Source: Streptomyces naganishii JCM 4654
GTDB taxonomy: Bacteria; Actinomycetota; Actinomycetes; Streptomycetales; Streptomycetaceae
Assembly (NCBI RefSeq): GCF_014650575.1
Contig: NZ_BMVF01000036.1
Coordinates: 1-33,833, forward strand
DNA length: 33,833 nucleotides
Reading direction: 5' to 3'
Position 1 is the first letter of the stretch, and each line of letters opens with the position of its first letter. The position numbers and the translations under genes are program-made. The notes beneath the pieces are model-generated. The model was not told the DNA's origin. It did no database searches and saw only the letters and a program-made list of their open reading frames with translations. Shown here piece after piece: positions 16,369 through 24,643 of this stretch.

Positions 16369-17390
16369 AAGACCGACTCCGCCTCGTCCATGCGGTCCTT
16401 GGGGACCGTCTTCAGCTCGGTGACGGCCTCCGCCAGCGGGACCATCACGATGTCGGTGCCGCGCAGCGCGGTCATGTGGCCGAACTCGCCGCGGTGGGCG
16501 GCCTCCACCGCGTGCCAGCCGAAGCGGGTGGCGAGGACGCGGTCGTAGGCGGTCGGGACGCCGCCGCGCTGCACATGGCCGAGGATGACCGGCTTGGCCT
16601 CCTTGCCCAGGCGCCGCTCCAGCTCGTACGCCAGTGCCGTGCCGATGCCCTGGAAGCGCTCGTGGCCGAACTTGTCGATCTCGCCCTTGCCGTAGTCCAT
16701 CGTGCCCTCGGCGGGGTGCGCGCCCTCGGCGACGCAGACGACGGCGAACTTCTTGCCGCGGGCGAAGCGCTCCTCGACCATCTTGACCAGGTCGGCGGGG
16801 TCGAAGGGGCGCTCGGGCAGGCAGATGCCGTGGGCGCCGGCCGCCATGCCGGACTCCAGGGCGATCCAGCCCGCGTGGCGGCCCATGACCTCCACGACCA
16901 TCACCCGCTGGTGGGACTCGGCGGTGGTCTTCAGGCGGTCCATCGCCTCGGTGGCCACGCCGACGGCGGTGTCGAAGCCGAAGGTGCGGTCGGTGGAGGA
17001 GATGTCGTTGTCGATGGTCTTCGGCACGCCGACCACCGGCAGCCCGGCGTCCGACAGCATCCGCGCCGCCGTCAGCGTGCCCTCGCCGCCGATCGGGATG
17101 AGCGCGTCGATGCCGAACTCGTGGATCATGTCGGAGGCGTTCTCGCAGGCCTCGCGCAAGCGGTCGCGCTCCAGCCGGGAGGAGCCGAGGATGGTGCCGC
17201 CGCGGGCCAGGATGCCGCTGACCGCGTTGAGGTCGAGGCCGCGGTAGCGCCCGTCGAGCAGGCCCGCGTAGCCGTCCTCGAAGCCGATGACCTCGTCGCC
17301 GTACGTCGTGACCGCTCGGTGCACGACCGACCGGATCACCGCGTTCAGCCCAGGACAGTCTCCGCCTGCCGTGAGAACTCCGATACGCAT
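16365..17390 (-). CDS. pfkA: 6-phosphofructokinase (ATP-type, Gly104/Lys124 group)
   Basis: The 341-residue enzyme phosphorylates fructose-6-phosphate in glycolysis. Residue numbering matches the E. coli enzyme: GGEGT at 101-105 with Gly104, PKTIDND at 123-129 with Lys124 and catalytic Asp127, and MGRHAGW for substrate binding. Gly104 favours ATP as donor, whereas Asp would indicate pyrophosphate; Lys124 occurs in PPi enzymes and in this actinobacterial ATP clade. GGAGAC lies upstream of the ATG. The gene is divergent from pta, about 220 bases away. The C-terminus overlaps the response regulator gene by four bases, tail to tail. Streptomyces usually carry several pfkA paralogues, so this is one of a set. 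Confidence 0.94.
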   Translation of the reverse strand: MRIGVLTAGGDCPGLNAVIRSVVHRAVTTYGDEVIGFEDGYAGLLDGRYRGLDLNAVSGILARGGTILGSSRLERDRLREACENASDMIHEFGIDALIPIGGEGTLTAARMLSDAGLPVVGVPKTIDNDISSTDRTFGFDTAVGVATEAMDRLKTTAESHQRVMVVEVMGRHAGWIALESGMAAGAHGICLPERPFDPADLVKMVEERFARGKKFAVVCVAEGAHPAEGTMDYGKGEIDKFGHERFQGIGTALAYELERRLGKEAKPVILGHVQRGGVPTAYDRVLATRFGWHAVEAAHRGEFGHMTALRGTDIVMVPLAEAVTELKTVPKDRMDEAESVF

Positions 17391-17514
17391 CGCGCTAGGT
17401 CTCCTGCTCAGTGTTGATACCGGTGATCCTGTCCGATTGTTTCACGTCCCCCGGGCACCCGGGCGCGGTCCGGCCGGACCCGGACTTGACGGGCGCCTTA
17501 TCCATCGCCGGGGG

Positions 17515-17557
17515 TATTGTCAAGGGGGTTCCACTCGTCCCAGTGGGCGATTTTTTT
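17515..17557 (+). promoter_or_regulatory. pta leader: possible -10, small hairpin and T7 run
   Basis: TATTGT at 17515-17520 could be a -10 element, although the nearest TTGACG (17486-17491) is 23 bp upstream and too far for a normal promoter. Downstream, CCACT (17531-17535) and AGTGG (17542-17546) form a small stem followed by GCGA and seven consecutive T residues (17551-17557). The arrangement resembles an attenuator in the leader of pta, which starts at 17611. The stem is only five base pairs. Confidence 0.35.
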
Positions 17558-17610
17558 GCACACCGGCAGCCGCCGGACCGAGCACCGTCCGACGAAACGG
17601 AGAGCCCAGC

Positions 17611-19686
17611 GTGACCCGCAGTGTGTACGTGACCGGCATCGACCGCGGCGACGGCCGCCAGGTCGTCGAGCTGGGCGTCATGGAGCTCCTGACCCGGCAG
17701 GTCGACCGGGTGGGTGTCTTCCGTCCGCTCGTCCACGACGGTCCCGACCGCCTCTTCGAACTGCTGCGCGCCCGCTACCGGTTGTCCCAGGACCCGGCGA
17801 CCGTCTACGGCCTGGACTACCAGCAGGCCTCCGCCCTCCAGGCCGAGCAGGGCACCGACGAGCTGGTGTCCGCGCTCGTCGACCGCTTCCACCTGGTCGC
17901 CCGGGACTACGACGTCGTCCTCGTGCTCGGCACCGACTTCGCCGACACCCAGCTCCCCGACGAGCTGTCCCTCAACGCCCGTCTGGCCAACGAGTTCGGC
18001 GCCTCGGTGCTCCCGGTGGTGGGCGGCCGCAAGCAGACCGCGGAGTCGGTGTTCGCCGAGACCCGCAACGCCTACCGCGCCTACGACGGCCTCGGCTGCG
18101 ACGTCCTCGCCATGATCGCCAACCGGGTGGCCCGCGAGGACCGGGACGCGATCGCCGAGCGGCTGGCGGGCCGGCTGCCCGTGCCCTGCTTCGTGGTGCC
18201 GGACGAGCCCGCCCTGTCCGCGCCGACCGTCTCCCAGATCGCCCAGGCCCTGGACGGCAAGATCCTGCTCGGCGACGACTCGGGCCTCGCCCGCGACGCC
18301 CTGGACTTCGTCTTCGGCGGCGCCATGCTGCCCAACCTGCTCAAGGCCCTGACCCCGGGCTGCCTGGTCGTCACCCCCGGGGACCGCGCCGACCTGGTCG
18401 TCGGCTCGCTGGCCGCGCACAGCGCCGGCAACCCGCCGATCGCGGGCGTGCTGCTCACGCTGAACGAGGCGCCGGGCGAGGAGATCCTGTCCCTCGCCGC
18501 CCGGCTCGCGCCCGGCACCCCGGTGGTCTCGGTGGCCGGCAACAGCTTCCCCACCGCCGAGCGGCTGTTCTCCCTGGAGGGCAAGCTCAACGCGGCCACC
18601 CCGCGCAAGGCGGAGACCGCGCTCGGCCTGTTCGAGCGGTACGTCGACACCGCCGACCTCAGCAAGCGGGTCTCCGCGCCGAGCAGCGACCGGGTCACGC
18701 CGATGATGTTCGAGCACCAGCTGCTGGAGCAGGCCCGCCTCGACAAGCGACGGGTCGTCCTGCCGGAGGGCACCGAGGAGCGGGTGCTGCGCGCGGCGGA
18801 GGTGCTGCTGCGCCGGGGCGTGTGCGACCTGACGCTGCTCGGTCCGGTGGACGCCGTCCGCAAGAAGGCCGCCGACCTCGGCATCGACCTCGCCGACTCG
18901 CAGCTGATCGACCCGGCCGTCTCCGAGCTGCGCGACGCCTTCGCCGAGCGGTACTCCCGGCTGCGCGCCCACAAGGGCGTCACCGTGGAGCTGGCGTACG
19001 ACGTGGTCTCGGACGTCAACTACTTCGGCACCCTGATGGTCCAGGAGGGCCTGGCCGACGGGATGGTGTCGGGGTCGGTGCACTCCACGGCGGCGACGAT
19101 CCGGCCGGCCTTCGAGATCATCAAGACCACCACGGACTCCTCGATCGTCTCGTCGGTGTTCTTCATGTGCCTGGCGGACAAGGTGCTCGTCTACGGCGAC
19201 TGCGCGGTCAACCCCGACCCGGACGCGGAGCAGCTCGCCGACATCGCCGTCCAGTCCGCGGCCACCGCGGCCCGCTTCGGCGTCGAGCCGCGCATCGCCA
19301 TGCTGTCGTACTCCACCGGCACCTCGGGCACGGGCGCCGACGTGGACAAGGTGCGCGAGGCGACCGAGCTGGTGCGGCTGCGCCGGCCGGACCTGATGAT
19401 CGAGGGCCCGATCCAGTACGACGCGGCCGTGGAGCCGTCGGTGGCCGCCACCAAGCTGCCGGGCTCGGAGGTCGCCGGGCAGGCCACCGTGCTGATCTTC
19501 CCGGACCTGAACACCGGCAACAACACCTACAAGGCCGTGCAGCGCTCGGCCGGCGCGATCGCGGTCGGGCCGGTGCTCCAGGGCCTGCGCAAGCCGGTCA
19601 ACGACCTGTCCCGGGGCGCCCTCGTCCAGGACATCGTCAACACCGTCGCGATCACGGCCATCCAGGCCCGCACGCCCGCCATCTGA
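17611..19686 (+). CDS. pta: Phosphate acetyltransferase (long form with DRTGG domain)
   Basis: The 691-residue enzyme interconverts acetyl-CoA and acetyl phosphate. It has three parts: an N-terminal P-loop-like domain (about 1-200) whose loop reads TGIDRGDGRQ and lacks the usual Lys/Thr of a working nucleotide site, a DRTGG regulatory domain (about 210-325), and the catalytic PTA domain (about 365-690) with VVLPEGTEERVLRAAE, GTLMVQEGLADGMVSGSVHSTAAT, MLSYSTGTSGTG and LIFPDLNTGNNTYKAVQR. The GTG at 17611 is chosen because of GGAGAG about eight bases upstream and because homologues start with this R-S-V-Y-V-T sequence. ackA follows after 34 bases, the standard acetate operon. The upstream leader contains a T-run and a small stem. 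Confidence 0.94.
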   Translation: MTRSVYVTGIDRGDGRQVVELGVMELLTRQVDRVGVFRPLVHDGPDRLFELLRARYRLSQDPATVYGLDYQQASALQAEQGTDELVSALVDRFHLVARDYDVVLVLGTDFADTQLPDELSLNARLANEFGASVLPVVGGRKQTAESVFAETRNAYRAYDGLGCDVLAMIANRVAREDRDAIAERLAGRLPVPCFVVPDEPALSAPTVSQIAQALDGKILLGDDSGLARDALDFVFGGAMLPNLLKALTPGCLVVTPGDRADLVVGSLAAHSAGNPPIAGVLLTLNEAPGEEILSLAARLAPGTPVVSVAGNSFPTAERLFSLEGKLNAATPRKAETALGLFERYVDTADLSKRVSAPSSDRVTPMMFEHQLLEQARLDKRRVVLPEGTEERVLRAAEVLLRRGVCDLTLLGPVDAVRKKAADLGIDLADSQLIDPAVSELRDAFAERYSRLRAHKGVTVELAYDVVSDVNYFGTLMVQEGLADGMVSGSVHSTAATIRPAFEIIKTTTDSSIVSSVFFMCLADKVLVYGDCAVNPDPDAEQLADIAVQSAATAARFGVEPRIAMLSYSTGTSGTGADVDKVREATELVRLRRPDLMIEGPIQYDAAVEPSVAATKLPGSEVAGQATVLIFPDLNTGNNTYKAVQRSAGAIAVGPVLQGLRKPVNDLSRGALVQDIVNTVAITAIQARTPAI

Positions 19687-19720
19687 CGCCGCAGAAGTCG
19701 TAGAGAGAGACCTCCACCCT

Positions 19721-20938
19721 GTGAACGCGACCCGTGTCCTCGTCCTCAACTCCGGCTCCTCGTCGGTGAAGTACCAGCTGCTCGACATGCGCGACCGGAG
19801 CCGGCTGGCCGTCGGCCTGGTCGAGCGGATCGGCGAGCAGACCTCCCGCCTGAAGCACACCTGCCTCGCCTCGGGCGGCACTCGGGAACAGAACGGGCCG
19901 ATCGCCGACCACGACGCCGCCCTGAAGGCCGTCGCGGAGGAGCTGTCCAAGGACGGGCTCGGCCTGGACTCCCCCGAACTGGCCGCGATCGGGCACCGCG
20001 TGGTGCACGGCGGCATGTTCTTCACCGAGCCCACGGTCGTCGACGAGGAGGTGCTCACCGAGATCGAGCGGCTGATCCCGGTGGCCCCGCTGCACAATCC
20101 GGCCAACCTCACCGGCATCCGCACGGCCATGGCGATGCGCCCGGACCTGCCGCAGGTCGCCGTCTTCGACACGGCGTTCCACACCACCATGCCGGAGTCC
20201 GCGGCCCGCTACGCGATCGAGACGAAGATCGCGGACCGCTTCCGGGTGCGCCGCTACGGCTTCCACGGCACCTCGCACGCCTACGTCTCCCGGGCCACGG
20301 CCGGGCTGCTGGGCAGGGCCCCGGAGGACGTCAACGTCATCGTGCTGCACCTGGGCAACGGGGCCTCGGCCTCGGCGGTGCGGGGCGGGAAGTGCGTGGA
20401 CACCTCCATGGGGCTCACCCCGCTGGAGGGGCTGGTGATGGGAACGCGTTCCGGCGATCTCGATCCGGCCGTCATCTTCCATTTGCAGCGCGTTGCCGGA
20501 ATGTCCATGGACGAGATCGACACTCTCCTCAACAAGAGGAGCGGTCTGTACGGCCTGTGCGGCGACAACGACATGCGGGAGATCCGGCGCCGGATGGACG
20601 AGGGCGACGAGCAGGCGCGGCTCGCGTTCGAGATCTACATCCACCGGCTGCGGAAGTACATCGGGGCGTATTACGCGGTACTCGGGAGGGTGGACGCGGT
20701 CGCCTTCACCGCCGGGGTCGGCGAGAACGCGGACTTCGTGCGCGAGGCCGCCCTGGCGGGCCTGGAGGGGCTGGGTCTGGCGGTGGACGGCGCGCGGAAC
20801 GCCGTGCGCGGCGACGAGGCGCGGCTGATCTCGCCCGAGGGCGCGCGGGTGGCCGTGGCCGTGGTTCCGACGGACGAGGAAATGGAGATCGCGAGCCAGA
20901 CCTACGCACTGGTCGGAAAGGACGACAAGGGCGACTGA
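19721..20938 (+). CDS. ackA: Acetate kinase
   Basis: The 405-residue enzyme converts acetyl phosphate and ADP to acetate and ATP, or the reverse. All ASKHA acetokinase motifs are present: VLNSGSSSVKYQLL at the N-terminus, IGHRVVHGG, VFDTAFH, GFHGTSHAYVS, LHLGNGASASA, MGTRSGDLDP and FTAGVGENA. The start is GTG at 19721, preceded by a GAGAGAGA purine stretch. It is the second gene of the pta-ackA operon. The end of the gene is followed by 98 bases that hold the pyk promoter region. Length is typical for the family. Confidence 0.95.
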   Translation: MNATRVLVLNSGSSSVKYQLLDMRDRSRLAVGLVERIGEQTSRLKHTCLASGGTREQNGPIADHDAALKAVAEELSKDGLGLDSPELAAIGHRVVHGGMFFTEPTVVDEEVLTEIERLIPVAPLHNPANLTGIRTAMAMRPDLPQVAVFDTAFHTTMPESAARYAIETKIADRFRVRRYGFHGTSHAYVSRATAGLLGRAPEDVNVIVLHLGNGASASAVRGGKCVDTSMGLTPLEGLVMGTRSGDLDPAVIFHLQRVAGMSMDEIDTLLNKRSGLYGLCGDNDMREIRRRMDEGDEQARLAFEIYIHRLRKYIGAYYAVLGRVDAVAFTAGVGENADFVREAALAGLEGLGLAVDGARNAVRGDEARLISPEGARVAVAVVPTDEEMEIASQTYALVGKDDKGD

Positions 20939-20985
20939 GGAATTCGACCGGCACTCGACTGAGCGCGTACCCGCCCATTTGTATT

Positions 20986-21029
20986 TTCCGCCAGACGGAA
21001 TATTCCGCAGCGAAACAAACCGATAGGAT
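20986..21029 (+). promoter_or_regulatory. pyk promoter with overlapping palindromes
   Basis: TAGGAT at 21024-21029 lies seven bases before the pyk ATG and looks like a -10 for a leaderless transcript. No good -35 is seen. In its place stands the perfect 12-bp palindrome CGGAATATTCCG (20996-21007), whose left half also pairs with TTCCG at 20986-20990. Three TTCCG/CGGAA half-sites in a row suggest a regulator site over the -35 region. Confidence 0.45.
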
Positions 21030-21036
21030 CGCCCCC

Positions 21037-22467
21037 ATGCGCCGTTCGAAAATCGTCTGTACTCTCGGCCCCGCGGTCGACTCCCACGAGCAGCTCGTGT
21101 CGCTGATCGAAGCCGGCATGAACGTGGCCCGCTTCAACTTCAGCCACGGCACGCACGCCGAGCACCAGGGCCGGTACGACCGCGTCCGTGCCGCGGCCAA
21201 GGAGACCGGCCGGGCCATCGCCGTGCTCGCCGACCTCCAGGGCCCGAAGATCCGTCTGGAGACCTTCGCCGAGGGCCCGGTGGAGCTGGAGCGGGGTGAC
21301 GAGTTCACCATCACCACCGAGGACGTCCCGGGCGACAAGCACATCTGCGGCACGACGTACAAGGGTCTGCCGGGCGACGTCTCGCGCGGCGACCAAATCC
21401 TGATCAACGACGGCAACGTCGAGCTGAAGGTCCTGGACGTCGAGGGCGCGCGGGTCAGGACGATCGTCATCGAGGGCGGCGTGGTCTCCGACCACAAGGG
21501 CATCAACCTGCCCGGCGCGGCCGTCAACGTGCCCGCGCTGTCCGACAAGGACGTCGAGGACCTGCGCTTCGCGCTGCGCATGGGCTGCGACATGGTCGCG
21601 CTGTCCTTCGTCCGGGACGCCAAGGACGTCGCCGACGTCCACCGGGTCATGGACGAGGAGGGCCGCCGGGTCCCGGTCATCGCCAAGGTGGAGAAGCCGC
21701 AGGCGGTGGAGAACATGCAGGACGTCGTGATGGCGTTCGACGGTGTGATGGTGGCCCGCGGCGACCTGGCGGTGGAGTACCCGCTGGAGAAGGTCCCGAT
21801 GGTGCAGAAGCGGCTCATCGAGCTGTGCCGCCGCAACGCCAAGCCGGTGATCGTGGCGACCCAGATGATGGAGTCGATGATCACCAACTCCCGCCCGACC
21901 CGCGCCGAGGCCTCCGACGTGGCCAACGCGATCCTGGACGGCGCCGACGCGGTGATGCTGTCCGCCGAGTCCAGCGTGGGCGCGTACCCGATCGAGACCG
22001 TCAAGACGATGTCGAAGATCGTGCAGGCGGCCGAGGAGGAGCTGCTGTCCAAGGGCCTCCAGCCGCTGGTCCCGGGCAAGAAGCCGCGCACGCAGGGCGG
22101 TTCGGTGGCCCGCGCGGCCGCCGAGATCGCCGACTTCCTGGGCGGCAAGGGCCTGGTGGCCTTCACGCAGTCCGGTGACACCGCCCGCCGGCTCTCCCGC
22201 TACCGCGCCGAGCAGCCGATCCTGGCGTTCACCACGGACGAGTCCACCCGCAACCAGCTGGCGCTGAGCTGGGGCGTGGAGTCGCACGTGGTGCCCTTCG
22301 TCGCCAGCACCGACGAGATGGTCGAGCTGGTCGACCAGGAACTGATCAAGCTCAACCGCTTCGCGCCCGGCGACACGGTGATCATCACCGCCGGTTCGCC
22401 CCCCGGCGTCCCCGGCACCACCAACATGGTCCGCGTCCACCACCTGGGCGGCGGCGCGCGCGACTGA
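21037..22467 (+). CDS. pyk: Pyruvate kinase
   Basis: The 476-residue enzyme converts phosphoenolpyruvate and ADP to pyruvate and ATP. The A domain begins MRRSKIVCTLGPA with NVARFNFSHG. The B domain spans roughly residues 70-165. Catalytic and metal residues lie in VIAKVEKPQAVENM and MVARGDLAVEYPLEKV, and the family signature is ATQMMESMI with TRAEASDVANAILDGADAVMLS. The C-terminal allosteric domain ends GVPGTTNMVRVHHLG. No Shine-Dalgarno sequence precedes the ATG, while a -10-like TAGGAT sits seven bases upstream, so the mRNA may be leaderless. It follows ackA in the same direction after 98 bases and ends at a strong terminator. Streptomyces commonly have two pyk genes; this is one. Confidence 0.95.
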   Translation: MRRSKIVCTLGPAVDSHEQLVSLIEAGMNVARFNFSHGTHAEHQGRYDRVRAAAKETGRAIAVLADLQGPKIRLETFAEGPVELERGDEFTITTEDVPGDKHICGTTYKGLPGDVSRGDQILINDGNVELKVLDVEGARVRTIVIEGGVVSDHKGINLPGAAVNVPALSDKDVEDLRFALRMGCDMVALSFVRDAKDVADVHRVMDEEGRRVPVIAKVEKPQAVENMQDVVMAFDGVMVARGDLAVEYPLEKVPMVQKRLIELCRRNAKPVIVATQMMESMITNSRPTRAEASDVANAILDGADAVMLSAESSVGAYPIETVKTMSKIVQAAEEELLSKGLQPLVPGKKPRTQGGSVARAAAEIADFLGGKGLVAFTQSGDTARRLSRYRAEQPILAFTTDESTRNQLALSWGVESHVVPFVASTDEMVELVDQELIKLNRFAPGDTVIITAGSPPGVPGTTNMVRVHHLGGGARD

Positions 22468-22510
22468 CGCGCCCGGCCCCGCCCGGAGCACCGCACGGCT
22501 CGTGGTACGG

Positions 22511-22549
22511 CACCGAGGGCGCCCCCTGCGACAGGGGGCGCCCTCGGTG
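22511..22549. terminator. Perfect 18-bp terminator stem between pyk and the Ser-rich gene
   Basis: CACCGAGGGCGCCCCCTG (22511-22528) pairs without mismatch with CAGGGGGCGCCCTCGGTG (22532-22549) around a three-base loop. It lies between the convergent ends of pyk and the Ser-rich protein gene and should work in both directions. Confidence 0.88.
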
Positions 22550-22593
22550 TCTCGCGGCTCCCGGAAAGGCTCGTACGGGCCCGTGGCGGACGC

Positions 22594-23967
22594 TCAGTCG
22601 GTCGTGTACACGTGCATGCCGGGCACGTGCAGGTTGCCGCCGAACTGGGCCGCCTGGACGACGTGGACCTTGGTGAAGTAGATCAGCGGGATGTTCAGCG
22701 GGGGCGGGTTGTCCGGGCTGAACGTGATCGGGATCAGGCCGAGCAGGTTGCCCGAGATGCTCTCCGTGTACATCACCGTGTCGCCGCCGGTGATGGTGGA
22801 CGTCGAGCCCTTGGACGCCTGCACGTGGTAGGTCTTGCCGGACTGCTTGTCCTTCACCGTCTGGTGCAGGTCGCCGATGTCGGTGCCGTTGGAGATGACG
22901 TACTTCAGGACCTTCTTGACCGTGCCGTTGGCGGTCCTGACCTCGACTACGCCCTGGTAGTCGGCGCCCTTGAGCGTCAGCGAGCTGGCGTCCAGGTACC
23001 AGGGGTCGTCCGCCAGCGGCACCTTGTTGTCGACGCCGCCCTGGGCGTCGGTGGCCGCCGGGCAGTTCTTCGGGTCCGTGGTGGAGCTCGCGGACGGGCT
23101 CGGCGTGGCGCTCGCGGTGGCCGTGGCGGCGGTGTCCTTGACCGTCTTGGTGGCGTCCGAGGCGGCCTTGGTGGCCGTGGCGGCCGCGCCCTTGACGGTG
23201 TCCGTGACCGTGCCGGTGGCCTTCTTGACCGTGTCGTTCACGGTGCCGGACGCGCTCGTGCCGGAGGAGTCGCCGGCGGAGGCGTCCTTGGCCGCGCTCG
23301 CCGAGGGGGTGGCGGAGGCGGACGGGGTGGCCTCGACGGACGAGGGGGACGCGGAGTCCGCCTTCCCGCCGGTGAGGAGGTCACCGAGCGTGTGGCCGAC
23401 GGTGTCCAGCAGGCCGCCGCCGCTGCCCGCCGTCGCGGACGGGGTGGCGGTGTCGCCGCCGGAGCCCGAACCGCCGGGCTCGGCCGCCGAACCGGTCGCG
23501 GACGGCTCGGGGGTGGCCTTGTCGCCGGAACCTGAATCCGGCGAAGAGGACTTGCCCGAGGAGCCGCTGCCGGAGGAGCCCTTGGAGGAGGAGCCCTTCT
23601 CGGGGGAGGACGACGCCGAGGGGGACGGGGACGACGTGCCGGTCTTCGCGGACTCGCTCGCGGAGGCGGACGGCGAGGGCGAGGAGGAGTTGGTGCCGTC
23701 CAGCGCCGCGACGCAGTCCTTGTACTCCTTCGCGCTCAGGGTGCTGGCCGGCGACGGTGAGGAGCTGTTGTTGTCGGCGAGCGCGAGCGTCGACGTGAAC
23801 CCCATCCCCATCAGGACGGCGGTCGGCATGGCCGCCATGGCCATCGCCTTGCCGGCCGGCATGTGGAACCTGGTGAACAGCGGCTTCTTGGGTGCCGCGT
23901 GGCGCGGCCCGGTTCTCACACGGGACTCGTCCACATCAGTCCCGTGGGTCACCTCGTCAGCCGGCAC
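22594..23967 (-). CDS. Ser/Ala/Pro-rich secreted or surface protein, unknown function
   Basis: The 457-residue protein starts with a hydrophilic basic leader of about 38 residues, then a hydrophobic stretch (about 40-63, AMAMAAMPTAVLMGMGF then LALAD) that looks like a signal peptide or anchor. Residues about 66-300 are a low-complexity linker of Ser, Pro, Ala, Thr, Gly and Lys, with SPSPSAS motifs and a region of TVKKAT/TVTDTVK repeats. The last 135 residues (from WYLDASSLTL) form a conserved-looking beta-rich domain with no cysteine. I do not recognise a function; a stalk carrying a surface domain is the simplest reading. The GTG start has GGGAGG close upstream and overlaps the DUF6114 gene by 11 bases, so it is translated with it. 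Confidence 0.75.
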   Translation of the reverse strand: MPADEVTHGTDVDESRVRTGPRHAAPKKPLFTRFHMPAGKAMAMAAMPTAVLMGMGFTSTLALADNNSSSPSPASTLSAKEYKDCVAALDGTNSSSPSPSASASESAKTGTSSPSPSASSSPEKGSSSKGSSGSGSSGKSSSPDSGSGDKATPEPSATGSAAEPGGSGSGGDTATPSATAGSGGGLLDTVGHTLGDLLTGGKADSASPSSVEATPSASATPSASAAKDASAGDSSGTSASGTVNDTVKKATGTVTDTVKGAAATATKAASDATKTVKDTAATATASATPSPSASSTTDPKNCPAATDAQGGVDNKVPLADDPWYLDASSLTLKGADYQGVVEVRTANGTVKKVLKYVISNGTDIGDLHQTVKDKQSGKTYHVQASKGSTSTITGGDTVMYTESISGNLLGLIPITFSPDNPPPLNIPLIYFTKVHVVQAAQFGGNLHVPGMHVYTTD

Positions 23968-24511
23968 TGTGCCTCCCGTTCGCCCCGTTGGCCGGGCTCG
24001 TTCCTGACAGGTCGTTCGAGTCGCTCACCGTGCCCGCGTCCGTCGCCTTGTCCAGCGAGGTCCCCGGGGCGCCGTCCTGGCCCGTACCGGCCCCGGCGGC
24101 GGGCTCCGCCGCGGGCGGCGCGCCCGGTGCCCACGCGACGGCCATCGCGCCGCCGATGAGGGCGAGCAGGAAGCCGACGACGAAGCCGCCGAAGTTGGAC
24201 ACGGGGATGGACACCAGGCCCAGCAGGATCGCCGCGACACCCGCGAAGACCCGGATGTGCGCCTGGAACCACAGGCTGATGCCGAGGACGACGAGCAGTA
24301 CGCCGATGATCAGGGACCCTGCTCCCGCGGTGGTCGCCATCGCCAGGGTCAGGTGGCCGACCTGGAGGTGCGCGTACGGGAAGTACATGATCGGAAAGCC
24401 GGCGAACAGGACGAACAGACCGGCCCAGAACGGACGCGTGCCCCGCCAGGCGCGGAACTGCAGCCTCCGGCGGGTGAACTGGCCGGGTACGGCAGGAGTC
24501 TCGGCGCTCAT
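23957..24511 (-). CDS. DUF6114 integral membrane protein
   Basis: The 184-residue protein has a basic N-terminus (TRRRLQFRAWRGTRPFW) and four hydrophobic helices: FWAGLFVLFAGFPIMYFPY, LAMATTAGAGSLIIGVLLVVLGISLWF, HIRVFAGVAAILLGLVSIPV and FGGFVVGFLLALIGGAMAVAW. A Pro/Ala/Gly-rich tail follows. The pattern matches the actinobacterial DUF6114 family, whose function is unknown. ATG at 24511 is chosen for GGGAG about nine bases upstream. It lies between a DUF6230 gene and a Ser-rich secreted protein gene, a set that recurs in Streptomyces. A hairpin at 24601-24632 separates it from the DUF6230 gene and may lower its expression relative to that gene. Confidence 0.8.
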   Translation of the reverse strand: MSAETPAVPGQFTRRRLQFRAWRGTRPFWAGLFVLFAGFPIMYFPYAHLQVGHLTLAMATTAGAGSLIIGVLLVVLGISLWFQAHIRVFAGVAAILLGLVSIPVSNFGGFVVGFLLALIGGAMAVAWAPGAPPAAEPAAGAGTGQDGAPGTSLDKATDAGTVSDSNDLSGTSPANGANGRHSAG

Positions 24512-24600
24512 GGAAAACAGCTCCCTGGTACGGCTTTGCTGTGGTGAGAGTGGTGCTTCGGTGGTGTGGGGGGTCTGTGAAGACACCGCCGAGCGGGGCA

Positions 24601-24632
24601 CGGGCGGGGGCGCCAGAAGGCTCCCCCGCCCG
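24601..24632 (-). terminator. Attenuator-like hairpin between DUF6230 and DUF6114 genes
   Basis: CGGGCGGGGG (24601-24610) pairs perfectly with CCCCCGCCCG (24623-24632). Inside, GCC and GGC pair around an AGAA tetraloop after one mismatch. It sits 11 bases past the DUF6230 stop and 90 bases before the DUF6114 start, so it either ends the first transcript or allows partial read-through. Confidence 0.65.
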
Positions 24633-24643
24633 TCACCGAATGC

